This document shows, in pieces, positions 59,401 to 63,078 of a stretch of DNA of 64,000 nt. The notes under the pieces are model-generated. The model made no database searches and was not told where the DNA came from. It saw nothing but the letters and a program-made list of their open reading frames with translations. The stretch comes from Pteria penguin (lineage: Eukaryota; Mollusca; Bivalvia; Pterioida; Pteriidae). The stretch lies in assembly GCA_035048485.1 (NCBI GenBank), contig CM068588.1:26935118-26999117 (forward strand), written 5' to 3'. Each line of letters starts with the position of its first letter. The first letter of the stretch is position 1. A program made the position numbers and the translations under genes.

Positions 59401-59968
59401 AATTACTAAAAGACCACTCTTTATTTACTATATACATCTTTGTGTGTCATATTTCTTAAAAATGTAGTATATACACATGTATTAAGCTGTATTTTGCACA
59501 TTATGCTTTGACTTGACATTTAGACTTTATATTTTGTAAAGCAAATGAAATGTCCCAGTGTATAACTATTCATTTTTCCCCAATTCTCTCTACACATTGT
59601 TAGATTCAGTGCACTGTGATCTCACTAGACACTTATGAAGCAGAAATTGTTTAAAGTATTAACATTGAAGTATTAACACCAAAATATCATGTTAATAAAG
59701 TTCTTAAGCAATTTACTATTCTAACACAGGGTCAAAAATCCCCCGAACCTAAGTTGCAGTCTTCAAGTTATTTAAGTACACAGGATGTTGACCATGCTGC
59801 AATGGATACTGTTACCAAGGATGCTGTTACCCGGGATACAGTTGTAGAGGAGACCATTTCCCCAGTAAAACAAGATATCATAGAGGTGTCTACTAGTTTT
59901 GGTGTCCAGTCAAGTGCTAATATGCAGATTCAGTCAGAACCGACTCACCCTGGTCAAAATCTACACAG
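12624..59968 (+). CDS. ANKRD26: ANKRD26-like ankyrin-repeat/coiled-coil protein, 24 exons visible, 3' end outside window
   Basis: Exons joined by GT/AG sites with matching phase give 1254 complete codons. Residues 1-37 are a basic leader (MKKFFNFAKKK) with GYDVREKDLPKLHKAA, very close in form to the vertebrate ANKRD26 N-terminus. Six ankyrin repeats span about 38-234 with a cap to 257. Residues 260-1014 are acidic and disordered, with Trp-acidic motifs at W325, W441, W578, W618, W856, W940 and W1006. Residues 1015-1142 are Glu/Arg/Gln-rich and helical. In vertebrates ANKRD26 is a distal-appendage protein of the mother centriole that recruits PIDD1; the same role here is inference. The start is the first ATG after an in-frame TAG at 12609. 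The last exon ends in phase 2, so more exons (expected C-terminal coiled coil) lie to the right. Other ankyrin/coiled-coil paralogues of this group cannot be excluded. Confidence 0.8.
12833..14589 (+). other. start of intron 1, no repeat named
   Basis: AT-rich intronic DNA with imperfect tandem words 'CACAATGCAGGGTTCACAATA' at about 13570-13690. No exon seen. Confidence 0.4.
14590..14900 (+). repeat. dispersed repeat family R2, copy 1
   Basis: Starts with a small hairpin (TATGCCTTTAGAATC and complement), then GTCTGTTTGTTTGTC, AACTTTAACTTTTCAATTGTAA and TGACCTTG words. The second copy at 15449 has the same order of blocks. I know such 'TATGCCCCCGGATC' repeats as common in bivalves; their class is unclear. 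Confidence 0.5.
15062..15304 (+). mobile_element. tRNA-derived SINE with 12-bp TSD
   Basis: tRNA-like head with A box (GTGGCCCAGTGGATAAGG) and B box (GGGTTTGACTCCC), body with GATGAGACAGTAAAATCC and TGCAATGCATCAAGCAGATGC, and a tail ending AATCAATCAATC. AAATTTGTATAC flanks it at 15050-15061 and 15305-15316, a clear target duplication. Confidence 0.85.
15449..15700 (+). repeat. dispersed repeat family R2, copy 2
   Basis: Opens with the hairpin TATGCCCCCGGATC / GATCAGGGGCATA (15449-15479), then the GTCTGTTTGTCTGTCTG block and GACCTTTTGACCTT words. The right end is uncertain. Confidence 0.55.
16827..18536 (+). repeat. long dispersed repeat R1, copy A
   Basis: Begins with CCTGAACCAAAGGCTTAAGTGAGC and a (CGTC)-type block, includes GGTGGCGCCACCACAG and the AGACAAAC-GAATGCATAG-AATGATCTAGAGGGATG block twice, and ends CAGGTGAGCAATATAGACCC...GGACCTCTTGTT. 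Copy B at 47829-50526 has the same order in the same strand. The ends carry a short inverted CTCACCTGAG / CTCAGGTGAG, suggesting a non-autonomous DNA element. No protein is encoded. Confidence 0.65.
19042..19676. mobile_element. palindromic MITE, probable Harbinger type, CTG TSD
   Basis: Left end GTGCCATATGTACAAAG; the right end is GTACATATGAGCC. TACGAGT/ACTCGTA words and their complements fill both halves. CTG flanks both sides (19039-19041 and 19677-19679). The end form and the 3-bp CTG duplication resemble the 126-bp element at 2220, though the interior differs. Confidence 0.6.
19779..20240. mobile_element. 462-bp palindromic MITE with TA TSD
   Basis: Ends CTGTCCGCGCCACTCACT are exactly inverted on the right. 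The arms continue with AAATCTGGATTTTC, AAAAGTTACGACTAA-type and AGATAGGGCG blocks to the centre near 20005. TA flanks both ends (19777-19778, 20241-20242), as expected for a Tc1/mariner-type non-autonomous element. Confidence 0.75.
20757..21058. mobile_element. MITE family B, copy 1
   Basis: Inverted ends GATCACTTGCCGATCTTGA / TCAAGATCGGCAAGTGGTC. Inner arms contain GTCTTTTTGTCTGAGCTAATA and GGCGTTGTTTTTC with complements around TGACG/CGTCA. Compared with copy 2 at 61105 it carries about 115 bp of extra sequence in its right arm. Confidence 0.65.
21110..21375 (+). repeat. dispersed repeat ending in a GGGGAT hairpin
   Basis: GACCTTGAACTTTGACC words, then CACGGACTCACGCAC and ACTATATCCCCTCCAACGCTGTTGCGAGGGGATGATAA, an end form common in bivalve dispersed repeats. 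Class unknown. Confidence 0.45.
21401..21788. mobile_element. MITE family D, copy 1
   Basis: Inverted ends CCCCTAGGTTATAAAACTTTT on the left and the complement of CCCCTAGGATATAAAACTTTTT on the right. The interior has GAGCACGACT / AGTCGTGCTC-like words. Second copy at 51730. Confidence 0.65.
22024..22302 (-). mobile_element. full-length tRNA-derived SINE with 12-bp TSD
   Basis: Minus strand: tRNA-like head AAGCTGGCGTGGCCTAGTGG (A box) and GGGAATCGATTCCCG (B box), conserved body GGCACGTTAAAGATCCCTCA, and a tail of ATCAATCAATC type. CACGTGATTAGT lies at both sides (22012-22023 and 22303-22314). Best-preserved copy in the window. Confidence 0.9.
22427..23310 (+). pseudogene. Tc1-like transposase relic
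   Basis: In shifting frames: helix-turn-helix LKAGMTQNNVARQFGV, then VVRDRPRSGR, then REANICPGR, then HHRVARLAWCKRH, then VPFTEESRFH (first catalytic Asp changed to Glu), then VWDGITTHRRT, then a QQDNAR/THVA break, then VVRDYLQQQNVSVLP, then AVSPDLSPVEHI (third catalytic Glu), ending LLRIWRNIYQAFLHNLI. Stops, frameshifts and the altered first catalytic residue make it dead. The order and spacing are those of DD34E Tc1 elements. It lies inside intron 1. Confidence 0.85.
23788..23902 (+). CDS. ANKRD26: ANKRD26-like exon 2 (residues 70-108)
   Basis: Acceptor TTGTAG|G completes Arg70. Encodes ankyrin repeat 2 (TALHLACVQGHTQVVQILL) and the start of repeat 3 (TPLIK). Donor AAA|GTATGT, phase 0. A 10.9-kb intron full of transposons precedes it. 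Confidence 0.9.
23903..25511 (+). other. intron 2, left part, nothing recognised
   Basis: AT-rich sequence with a short CT run at 24161-24174. Open stretches near 25077-25475 lack coding character. Confidence 0.4.
25512..26557. mobile_element. 1046-bp inverted-repeat element with TCTCGTTCGAACGAGA arrays
   Basis: The ends ATACGAAGCCGTTTT and about 37 bp in all are inverted with one mismatch. Inside each end is a small array of palindromic TCTCGTTCGAACGAGA units (about seven on the left, three on the right). TTGA flanks both ends (25508-25511 and 26558-26561). The 770-bp interior is AT-rich and non-coding. It sits just before exon 3. Superfamily not recognised. Confidence 0.75.
26624..26797 (+). 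CDS. ANKRD26: ANKRD26-like exon 3 (residues 109-166)
   Basis: Acceptor TTATAG, donor AAG|GTTATT, phase 0-0. Encodes the rest of ankyrin repeat 3 and most of repeat 4 (SALHHAIKANLPALCRLLI, GGANINLKNK). Confidence 0.9.
27350..27456 (+). CDS. ANKRD26: ANKRD26-like exon 4 (residues 167-202)
   Basis: Acceptor ATTTTAG, donor GGCAG|GTAATG splitting Arg202. Encodes ankyrin repeat 5 (APLHFAIMEKRDELTRILL). Confidence 0.9.
27622..27716 (+). CDS. ANKRD26: ANKRD26-like exon 5 (residues 202-234)
   Basis: Acceptor TTGGTAG, donor AAAAAG|GTAAAT. Encodes ankyrin repeat 6 (TPMMLACYEGLITPVRFLL) and VVIKDKK. Ends after the first base of Gly234. Confidence 0.9.
28444..28653 (+). CDS. ANKRD26: ANKRD26-like exon 6 (residues 234-304)
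   Basis: Acceptor TTTAAG, donor CATG|GTATAT. Encodes the ankyrin cap (FTAEDIANMTGQHACTQLL) and a Ser/Thr/Pro/Met-rich linker with several S/T-P sites. Confidence 0.85.
28868..28985 (-). mobile_element. SINE fragment, internally deleted
   Basis: Minus-oriented body words: AGTGATAGCATGTGCCTGATGCATTGCA, then AAAGCAATGAGGACTCT, with the middle missing. Old copy of the ATCA-tailed SINE family. Confidence 0.5.
29343..29520 (+). mobile_element. MITE family C, copy 1
   Basis: ATTGAAGATTTGCCAGATCC at the start, TCATTGTGACGTCAC and ATGACATCATAATGA in the middle as an inverted pair, then GCCAAAAGGTG and an AATTGATTGAT-complement end. Copies at 40795 (minus) and 60755 (plus). Confidence 0.6.
29823..29926 (+). 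CDS. ANKRD26: ANKRD26-like exon 7 (residues 304-338)
   Basis: Acceptor CTTGTAG, donor AAAAAG|GTTAGT. Acidic segment with the first Trp motif (DDSWDDSVSLGID, W325), ending in a Lys run. Confidence 0.85.
30477..30497 (+). CDS. ANKRD26: ANKRD26-like candidate microexon 8 (21 nt, residues 339-345)
   Basis: ACTAG|CGG...CTT|GTAAGT: perfect donor, phase 0-0, encodes RQKSGML. Too short to be sure without transcripts; skipping it keeps the frame. Confidence 0.4.
30695..30739 (+). CDS. ANKRD26: ANKRD26-like candidate exon 9 (45 nt, residues 346-360)
   Basis: Acceptor CCATCAG, donor GAGGAG|GTGGGT, phase 0-0. Encodes the acidic SAQNGSDIEGEMPEE, in keeping with neighbours. Optional by phase. Confidence 0.55.
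31342..31419 (+). mobile_element. tRNA-like sequence (SINE head), copy 1
   Basis: A-box-like AGATAGCTCAATAATTAGAG and B-box-like GGGTTTGTTTCCC. Stems do not close into a tRNA. A second, better copy lies about 190 bp downstream. Confidence 0.45.
31530..31605 (+). mobile_element. tRNA-like sequence (SINE head), copy 2
   Basis: GGATAGCTCAATGGTTAGGG (A box) and AGGTTCGATTCCC (B box) with tRNA-like spacing. Acceptor and anticodon stems pair poorly, so I treat it as SINE-derived and not a functional tRNA. Confidence 0.45.
32260..33115. repeat. imperfect minisatellite, units about 37-70 bp
   Basis: Repeats built on 'AGTGTGACACTGTGATATTCTTTGGTCTACTAGTAGA'. Some units merge into about 70-bp doublets (CTACATGAAAGTGTGACACA). 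Fully intronic. Confidence 0.85.
33116..33960. repeat. 32-bp minisatellite
   Basis: About 25 copies of a 32-bp unit 'ACTGGTTATGTGTGTTAGGC' + 'TTCCTATTACTC' with point variation, directly following the previous array. Intron 9. Confidence 0.9.
34121..34202 (+). CDS. ANKRD26: ANKRD26-like exon 10 (residues 361-388)
   Basis: Strong acceptor TTGTTTTGTAG and donor GGAG|GTAAGA. Encodes EGIPKISLAKALKSNLPSD and an acidic/Gly end; Asp388 is split. Confidence 0.85.
35474..35718 (+). CDS. ANKRD26: ANKRD26-like exon 11 (residues 388-469)
   Basis: Acceptor TCTATTTAG, donor GAAATG|GTATGG. Very acidic (Asp/Glu run at 393-409) with the second Trp motif (EEDWSDDDQSPSK, W441). Confidence 0.85.
35963..36101. 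mobile_element. 139-bp palindromic MITE
   Basis: Inverted ends AGAAATAATGACGTCCTAGT with TATCTAA following; only one mismatch in the outer 30 bp. A TTGATT/AATCAA inner pair is also present. It contains GACGTC. Lies in intron 11. Confidence 0.75.
36611..36850 (+). mobile_element. degenerate SINE
   Basis: B-box-like AAGGTTTGAGTC, GATGAGATGGTACAAATGG, and TATGCAACACATCAAGCAGTTGCC in the same order as in the SINE at 15062. Old copy. Confidence 0.55.
37285..37400 (-). mobile_element. SINE fragment
   Basis: GGTAATGGCATCTGCCTGATGCATTACA and AAAGCAGTGAGTA, minus orientation, truncated before the tRNA-like head. Confidence 0.5.
37646..37723 (+). CDS. ANKRD26: ANKRD26-like exon 12 (residues 470-495)
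   Basis: Acceptor CTGTTTAG, donor CATCAG|GTAAAC, phase 0-0. Acidic, then AKKPKLD, a short nuclear-import-like basic patch of uncertain meaning. Confidence 0.8.
38985..39060 (+). CDS. ANKRD26: ANKRD26-like exon 13 (residues 496-521)
   Basis: Acceptor TTTTATCAG, donor CAAAAAG|GTATGA. Encodes APASGYVPTGATGDTFQAL and DKDRQK; Ala521 is split. Confidence 0.8.
39061..40794 (+). other. intron 13, left part, nothing recognised
   Basis: AT-rich, with a short (TA)n at 39879-39893. No exon with good sites and frame found. Confidence 0.4.
40795..40975 (-). mobile_element. MITE family C, copy 2
   Basis: Minus orientation: GGGATTGCCAGATCTAA, TTTCATGGTGACGTC, ATGACATCATAATGA, ACCAAAAGGTGC, ending near AATTGAATTATTGCC complement. 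Same block order as copy 1 at 29343. Confidence 0.6.
40976..42060 (+). other. intron 13, right part, nothing recognised
   Basis: AT-rich intronic sequence. No repeat named. Confidence 0.35.
42061..42284 (+). CDS. ANKRD26: ANKRD26-like exon 14 (residues 521-595)
   Basis: Acceptor TTTTCCTTAG, donor AAACAG|GTAAGA. Repeated SDP motifs at the start, an acidic/Lys run, then the third Trp motif ESDWDSSHITPRAG (W578). The W-D-S...T-P-R-x-G part recurs in exon 19. Confidence 0.88.
42838..42894 (+). CDS. ANKRD26: ANKRD26-like exon 15 (residues 596-614)
   Basis: Acceptor GTATTTCAG, donor GAG|GTAGGT, phase 0-0. Short charged helix-like segment (HSKEQVEKIKNKEQTSKSE). Confidence 0.75.
43603..43668 (+). 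CDS. ANKRD26: ANKRD26-like exon 16 (residues 615-636)
   Basis: Acceptor TATTTAAG (the AG five bases further on would break the frame), donor TATGAG|GTAATT, phase 0-0. Fourth Trp motif ISEWDSDLENELDPD (W618). Confidence 0.85.
44002..44616 (+). CDS. ANKRD26: ANKRD26-like exon 17, largest (residues 637-841)
   Basis: 205 codons, Ser/Asp/Glu-rich and disordered (PDSEKLDSLSDSDDAHES, SDEEVDDYNNL). The acceptor is uncertain. ATTGAAG at 44001 keeps phase 0 but has a weak pyrimidine tract; ACTAG at 43917 is also phase 0 and would add 28 residues. The donor AAAAG|GTTACA is moderate; reading through it gives KVTL and a stop at 44626-44628, a possible short isoform. Confidence 0.75.
44831..44836 (+). terminator. 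AATAAA signal, possible intronic poly(A) site
   Basis: Lies about 200 nt after the in-frame TGA (44626-44628) reached if exon 17 is not spliced at 44616. Together they could define a short isoform of about 845 residues lacking the coiled coil. AATAAA is also frequent by chance in AT-rich DNA. Confidence 0.3.
44837..45791 (+). other. intron 17, nothing recognised
   Basis: AT-rich, with scattered TACATGTA words. Open stretches of up to 84 codons lack coding features. Confidence 0.4.
45792..45821 (+). CDS. ANKRD26: ANKRD26-like candidate microexon 18 (30 nt, residues 842-851)
   Basis: Acceptor TTTGACAG, donor GAGGAG|GTAGGA, phase 0-0, encodes DPVEAFVEEE. Fits the acidic context; too short to be certain. 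Confidence 0.6.
45822..47547 (+). other. intron 18, nothing clearly recognised
   Basis: Around 46415-46500 GATGACGTCATC and TATGACATCATAA recall MITE family C but ends are not found. T-rich run at 47101-47175. Confidence 0.35.
47548..47619 (+). CDS. ANKRD26: ANKRD26-like exon 19 (residues 852-875)
   Basis: Strong acceptor CTTTTTTCAG, donor CAACAG|GTATTA, phase 0-0. Fifth Trp motif NSQWDSTTSGVTPRG (W856), closely similar to the end of exon 14. Confidence 0.85.
47829..50526 (+). repeat. long dispersed repeat R1, copy B (2.7 kb)
   Basis: Starts TAGCTCACCTGAGCCAAAGG, then a CCGTCCGTCGTCCGTC block; ends CAGGTGAGCGATATAGGCCC and GGCCTCTTGTT. It is longer than copy A because the GGTGGCGCCACCACAG-to-GGGGG block (roughly 495 bp) is present in tandem near 48028, 48520 and 49520. 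One SINE is inserted at 49078. Non-coding, same orientation as copy A and as the host gene. Confidence 0.7.
49078..49221 (+). mobile_element. SINE with 14-bp TSD inside repeat R1
   Basis: B-box CCGGGTTCGATTCCCGGG, body GCGATATAACTGAAATATTG, AAGCGACGTAAAACACC and a CAACCAACCAACC tail. The A box is missing, so it is 5' truncated. ATATACCACTTGGT is duplicated at 49064-49077 and 49222-49235, and R1 itself has a single uninterrupted copy of this word near 50060. Confidence 0.9.
50576..50795 (+). mobile_element. degenerate SINE, plus orientation
   Basis: AAATAGCTCAGTTTG (A box), GGTTGAAGTC, TCATCAGTGTCCTGTCTTACAG, TGCAATGCATCAGCAAATGCC. It faces the minus copy that starts 40 bp away. Confidence 0.55.
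50838..51060 (-). mobile_element. SINE, minus orientation
   Basis: ATGGTGATGGCATCTGCCTG, GACCCACACGAAGCAGTGAG, TTTTTACTGTCTCATCTGA, and the B-box complement GGGAGTTGAACCC, then a degenerate A box. It ends only 80 bp before exon 20. Confidence 0.75.
51142..51348 (+). CDS. ANKRD26: ANKRD26-like exon 20 (residues 876-944)
   Basis: Acceptor CATTTTTCAG, donor GACGAG|GTATTG, phase 0-0. Acidic, Ser/Thr-rich, then a Glu/Lys helix and the sixth Trp motif SEWDSDE (W940). Confidence 0.88.
51495..51704 (+). CDS. ANKRD26: ANKRD26-like exon 21 (residues 945-1014)
   Basis: Acceptor TATATAG, donor GAAAAA|GTAAGC, phase 0-0. Contains a His-rich patch (DHSHHTSSKGDHS) and the seventh Trp motif SISEWEIARMNEK (W1006), where Glu replaces the Asp-Ser. 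Confidence 0.85.
51730..52030. mobile_element. MITE family D, copy 2
   Basis: Inverted ends CCCCAAGGTTATAAAACTTTT on the left and the complement of GGCCAAAGGTTATAAAACTTTT on the right, with GTGCTCAA...TTGAGCAC inside. CTTG lies on both sides (51726-51729, 52031-52034), a possible 4-bp duplication. It starts only 25 bp after the exon 21 donor. Confidence 0.7.
52035..52999 (+). other. intron 21, right part, nothing recognised
   Basis: AT-rich intronic DNA. Confidence 0.35.
53000..53383 (+). CDS. ANKRD26: ANKRD26-like exon 22, charged helix (residues 1015-1142)
   Basis: Acceptor CTCATAAG (weak tract), donor GCAATG|GTAAGG, phase 0-0. All 128 residues are Glu/Arg/Lys/Gln-rich with no Pro or Gly (EEKRRAVEEEAVEQAEREAE onward). 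It should form a long coiled coil or single alpha helix. Confidence 0.85.
53936..55440. repeat. satellite-like array, about 95-bp units
   Basis: About 15 diverged copies of a unit built on CCACTACCCACACAATGCCCAG, ACTTTACATCCACCACAATC, TCTATTACTCAGCTATGACTG, ACATAGATTCAAACTG. Between about 54130 and 55020 neighbouring units pair into near-identical 180-200 bp doublets, a higher-order arrangement. Intron 22. Confidence 0.9.
55441..57068 (+). other. intron 22, right part, no repeat named
   Basis: Slightly less AT-rich than other introns. Includes the palindrome-like CATCGATACCCTAATGCCCTAGGGATCGATAG near 55450-55480. No exon found. Confidence 0.35.
57069..57167 (+). CDS. ANKRD26: ANKRD26-like exon 23 (residues 1143-1175)
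   Basis: Acceptor ATTTTGTAG, donor AAGAAG|GTATGC, phase 0-0. KEEMESMKRRDVSPTFDEP continues the helix, then S/T-P sites (VSP, TSP, KSP). Confidence 0.85.
57637..57800 (+). repeat. fragment resembling repeat R2
   Basis: GTCTGCCTGTCTGTCTG, AAAATTTTAACCTTAA and a following GGGTAAGTTATATGGC recall the R2 copies at 14590 and 15449. Weak. Confidence 0.35.
57801..59729 (+). other. intron 23, nothing recognised
   Basis: AT-rich intronic DNA. No exon with good frame and sites found. Confidence 0.4.
59730..59968 (+). CDS. ANKRD26: ANKRD26-like exon 24, last visible (residues 1176-1255)
   Basis: Acceptor CTAACACAG, donor CACAG|GTCAGT. Disordered, with a small internal repeat (DTVTKDAVTRDTV). Ends in phase 2 in the AG of a probable Arg, so at least one further exon follows beyond my certain calls. 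Confidence 0.8.
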
Positions 59969-60544
59969 GTCAGTGTTATTACACAATTCTGAAAATTATT
60001 ATGATGTTTGGAATGTTGTCCATATGTATAGTCCAAGCTGCTTTAAGAACTACCTGAATCTAAAAGTAGTCACATGTCCTAAACAACCACATTCCTCTAT
60101 TCTTACCTATACAAATAAAACCATACTGTATCAAGAGACCACCTGTCAGTGACCACTTTACTGCATGTACCTTCCCCTTGGTGGTCGATTAAAACATGTT
60201 TTACTGTTCAGTATATTTCTTGTAATAAAAAGGTTTTAAAGTACGTCAGAATGTAAATATGCATTAAACTGTGTGAAAACTGTGTCATGCCCCTGTGGAT
60301 ATTGTTTGCCTTATGGTTGTAGATTCTTGATAGGAATGTTGTGTTCTTAAGATTATTGTTGCTATTTCGGGTTTATATGCGAAAAAGGTTTTGCTAAACA
60401 GACTTCTTTGAGTCATTTACATACAACTTTCATAGTGGTGACACCTTGCAGTGAATATAGACTTTAATTGGTGTGGATATTCAACATTGTAAACTAATTC
60501 TTGAAGGTGTCAGCAGTTGATGACTTGTACATTGCAAAGTATTC
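59969..60544 (+). other. intron 24, start, nothing recognised
   Basis: Open reading continues some 60 codons past the donor to a stop at 60150-60152, but composition changes at the splice site. Donor use is preferred. Confidence 0.4.
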
Positions 60545-61100
60545 ATGAGAGGTGTGCATACATCCTTTCCATTTGGAGGTCAGGTTTTCTACTTGGAGTC
60601 GTACTATGTCTACGATTGGGAGGTCAGGTCTTTGACACTAAGTTGTACCTTGTTTGTAGAAAAGAGAATCGAGGCATACCGTGTTGTAGATTGGGGAGTC
60701 CAATTCTTGTACACTGAGTTATACCGTGTTGTAGATTTGGAGTCCAATTGAGGGATCGCCAGATCCAACTTTAACCACGCCCATTACGTAGATTCATTGT
60801 GACCTCACCGTTAAAACCATCTTTGACGGGCCATTTATTTATGACGCCATAATGAAAAAGTGTGCCAAAAGGTGCGATGTCGTTCTTTTGACGATCAGTC
60901 AATTCTTCTTCCCTGAGTCATATCGTGTTGTAGATTGGGAGTCCAATAGTTCTACACCGACTCATACCGTGTTGTAGATTGAGAATCCAATTTTTCTACA
61001 CTGAGTCATACCGTGTTGTAGATTTGGAGTCCAATTCTTCTACACTGAGTCATACCGTGTTGTAGATTGGGAGTCCAATACTTCTACACTGGGTCATTAG
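60545..61100. repeat. 44-bp minisatellite, interrupted by a MITE
   Basis: About eight recognisable units of CTGAGTCATACCGTGTTGTA + GATTTGGAGTCCAATTCTTC + TACA. Outer units are decayed. A family C MITE (60755-60910) is inserted in one unit. Confidence 0.85.
60755..60910 (+). mobile_element. MITE family C, copy 3, inserted in the minisatellite
   Basis: GGGATCGCCAGATCCAAC, TTCATTGTGACCTCACCGTTA, TATGACGCCATAATGA, GCCAAAAGGTGC, ending GACGATCAGT. CAATT of the minisatellite unit is present on both sides, so the repeat array shows where the element entered. Ends plus CAATT form an imperfect inverted pair AATTGA--GATCG-C. Confidence 0.7.
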
Positions 61101-61104
61101 CTAA

Positions 61105-61290
61105 TATACCATTTGCCGATCTTGATAATTGTTGTCTTTTTGTCCGAGCTAATACCTTTTGGCGTTGTTTTTTTGTTATGGCGTCACAATAAATTTATAT
61201 CACGTATTATGACGTCACTATGAAAATCAACGCTAAGGGTTATTAGCTCGGACAAAAAGACAGCCTTGGTCAAGATCGGCAAGTGATCTA
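61105..61290. mobile_element. MITE family B, copy 2
   Basis: ATTTGCCGATCTTGATAATT to the complement TCAAGATCGGCAAGTGATC. Inner GTCTTTTTGTCCGAGCTAATA / TATTAGCTCGGACAAAAAGAC arms pair almost perfectly. About 186 bp, the compact form of the element at 20757. Confidence 0.75.
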
Positions 61291-61415
61291 TTACTCCACC
61301 CTAAATCATCCCTAGGAGTAAATTGTAAAACCTTAGTAAGATATAACATTACAAACATATCATGAAGTATAACGCTCAACTTTTGAGTACACTTCGTATT
61401 GGAAGAAGAAGAAGA

Positions 61416-61475
61416 AACACACACACACACACTTACACACGCACACACATACACAGAGAGAGAGAGACTTTCAAA
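61416..61475. repeat. (CA)n then (GA)n microsatellite
   Basis: Interrupted ACACAC run followed by an AGAGAGAG run. Confidence 0.85.
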
Positions 61476-61829
61476 AGTGTCACGGTTGTAGTTTCATTAA
61501 ATAATATTAATACTGAATTCATCGATTTAAAAGACCCCATCTGACTAATTACATAGACAGATGGTATATTCTACTAGATCTTTTGACGTTCGATCTTCTT
61601 GTTGAATAATACATAGACCACGTGTGTATTGTACGATATAGCCGATACCAAGGGTATCTGAGAATGTTAGCAGAGGAATTCAGGGACTTACCCATAAAAA
61701 GGAATATTTCTCCATGTGTATATATATTGTCAGTTGATGACTAATGATGTTGTCATTGTCTTAGATCTGAGTTATACGGCGAACTTAATCCACTGATATT
61801 GTGTATTCCGGTATTACTCGCCATTATCC

Positions 61830-62230
61830 ACAGGTACCCCTTCTACTAGCTTCGTGAGTCCTTAGACGTTCTGTGTGCAACTGGTCCTTTTACCAGGAAC
61901 CTCTTATGTTAGCTTCATGGGTTCGCACATGTTCTGTATGCAACTGACCCTTTCAGTACAGTTTTTCGGTGTTCTCTATTAGATACACATTACAATCTGA
62001 CAGGTGCCCCTTTCATTAAGTAAATACTTCTTCCATTATGACAAGTACCCCTTACATTCTAGTTGTTACCCTTTACGTTATAGCAGGTACCCCTTCCATT
62101 ATAGCAGGTACTCCCTCATTCACTACATGTATATGGAATTACTCATGTTCTCCATTAGATATTCTTTACATCATAAATACCCGAATACATTATAGATACC
62201 TCTTACGTTATCTGCTTGGAACTGCCTATG
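61830..62230. repeat. loose repeats of GGTACCCCTTCCATTATAGCA
   Basis: Irregular, decayed units with GTACCCCTT + CATTAT words, spacing about 21-30 bp. Probably an old minisatellite. Confidence 0.45.
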
Positions 62231-63078
62231 TTTATACCTGCTACTTCATTCATTATGTACGACGGGAGATGCAAACTGTCTTGCTCTGGGATTCCTGATA
62301 AGTAGTTTATAGACGTTAGGCATTGGGAAAGAAGAATAACTCCTTAGACGGCATTCCCAGTGGGATGGATATTTTGTTCGTAGGATCTTGTTGAGTCCTT
62401 TCCAGTGTCAAAATACTTGACGATTTCCTGACGGAAAACTGGAATGTAATACATATAACCTACTCAATGAACTTTTGGTATGGATTGTTTGTAACAATGG
62501 CATCGTTATGATTGAGGTAAGACTGAGTAGACTGTCTTTAATAGATACCTGAATAATTATTTTGGTGGCATTTAGGATATTCAGAATGGATGAAATGTCA
62601 TTTCTCAATAACAGTCCACCACTAGGACAATAGCTTTGACCTCGTACATAGCCCATTACTAAAGCGAGCGTGCAATTTTTATACAACCGCTTATCTTAAT
62701 TATACATTAAGTTCTTTTTAAACGAAATGGATAATGCGTATCTGTTGATCAGAAAGCAATGTCGTCTTATATATCAATTGAATGTCTACTTCAATTTATT
62801 TATGTATACTTAATGTATTTGTTATGGAAAAGACTGTTTAATTTACAGATAGCGGGGGATGCTTTTTAAAGAAACTGTTCCAATTTTGGTTGATAAAGTT
62901 TTCCTTTGTGACTTTTTGTACTATACTTTTTCGTAAAACGTGTATTTGTTTGTCTTCCCGAATTCTAACATCGATGTGCATTAAGCATCTTTTCTTAATC
63001 AGTTTGGTTCGTACCACTATTTAGATTGGTCCTTTGCAGTCGCATTGGATTATCAGTCGATTCCGTTTGTCCGTTCCT
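62231..63078. other. no gene or repeat recognised
   Basis: Intronic by position if the gene continues to the right. AT-rich. Confidence 0.35.

Noticed and set aside
59754..60152. Readthrough of exon 24 as a terminal exon
   Set aside because: A good donor (CACAG|GTCAGT) lies at 59968 and the composition changes after it. A terminal exon is possible but less likely, since the expected C-terminal coiled coil would be missing.
61765..61810. 46-nt candidate exon after exon 24 (RSELYGELNPLILCIP)
   Set aside because: Sites (GTCTTAG, CCG|GTATTA) and phase fit, but the peptide is hydrophobic and unlike the rest of the protein; too weak to call.
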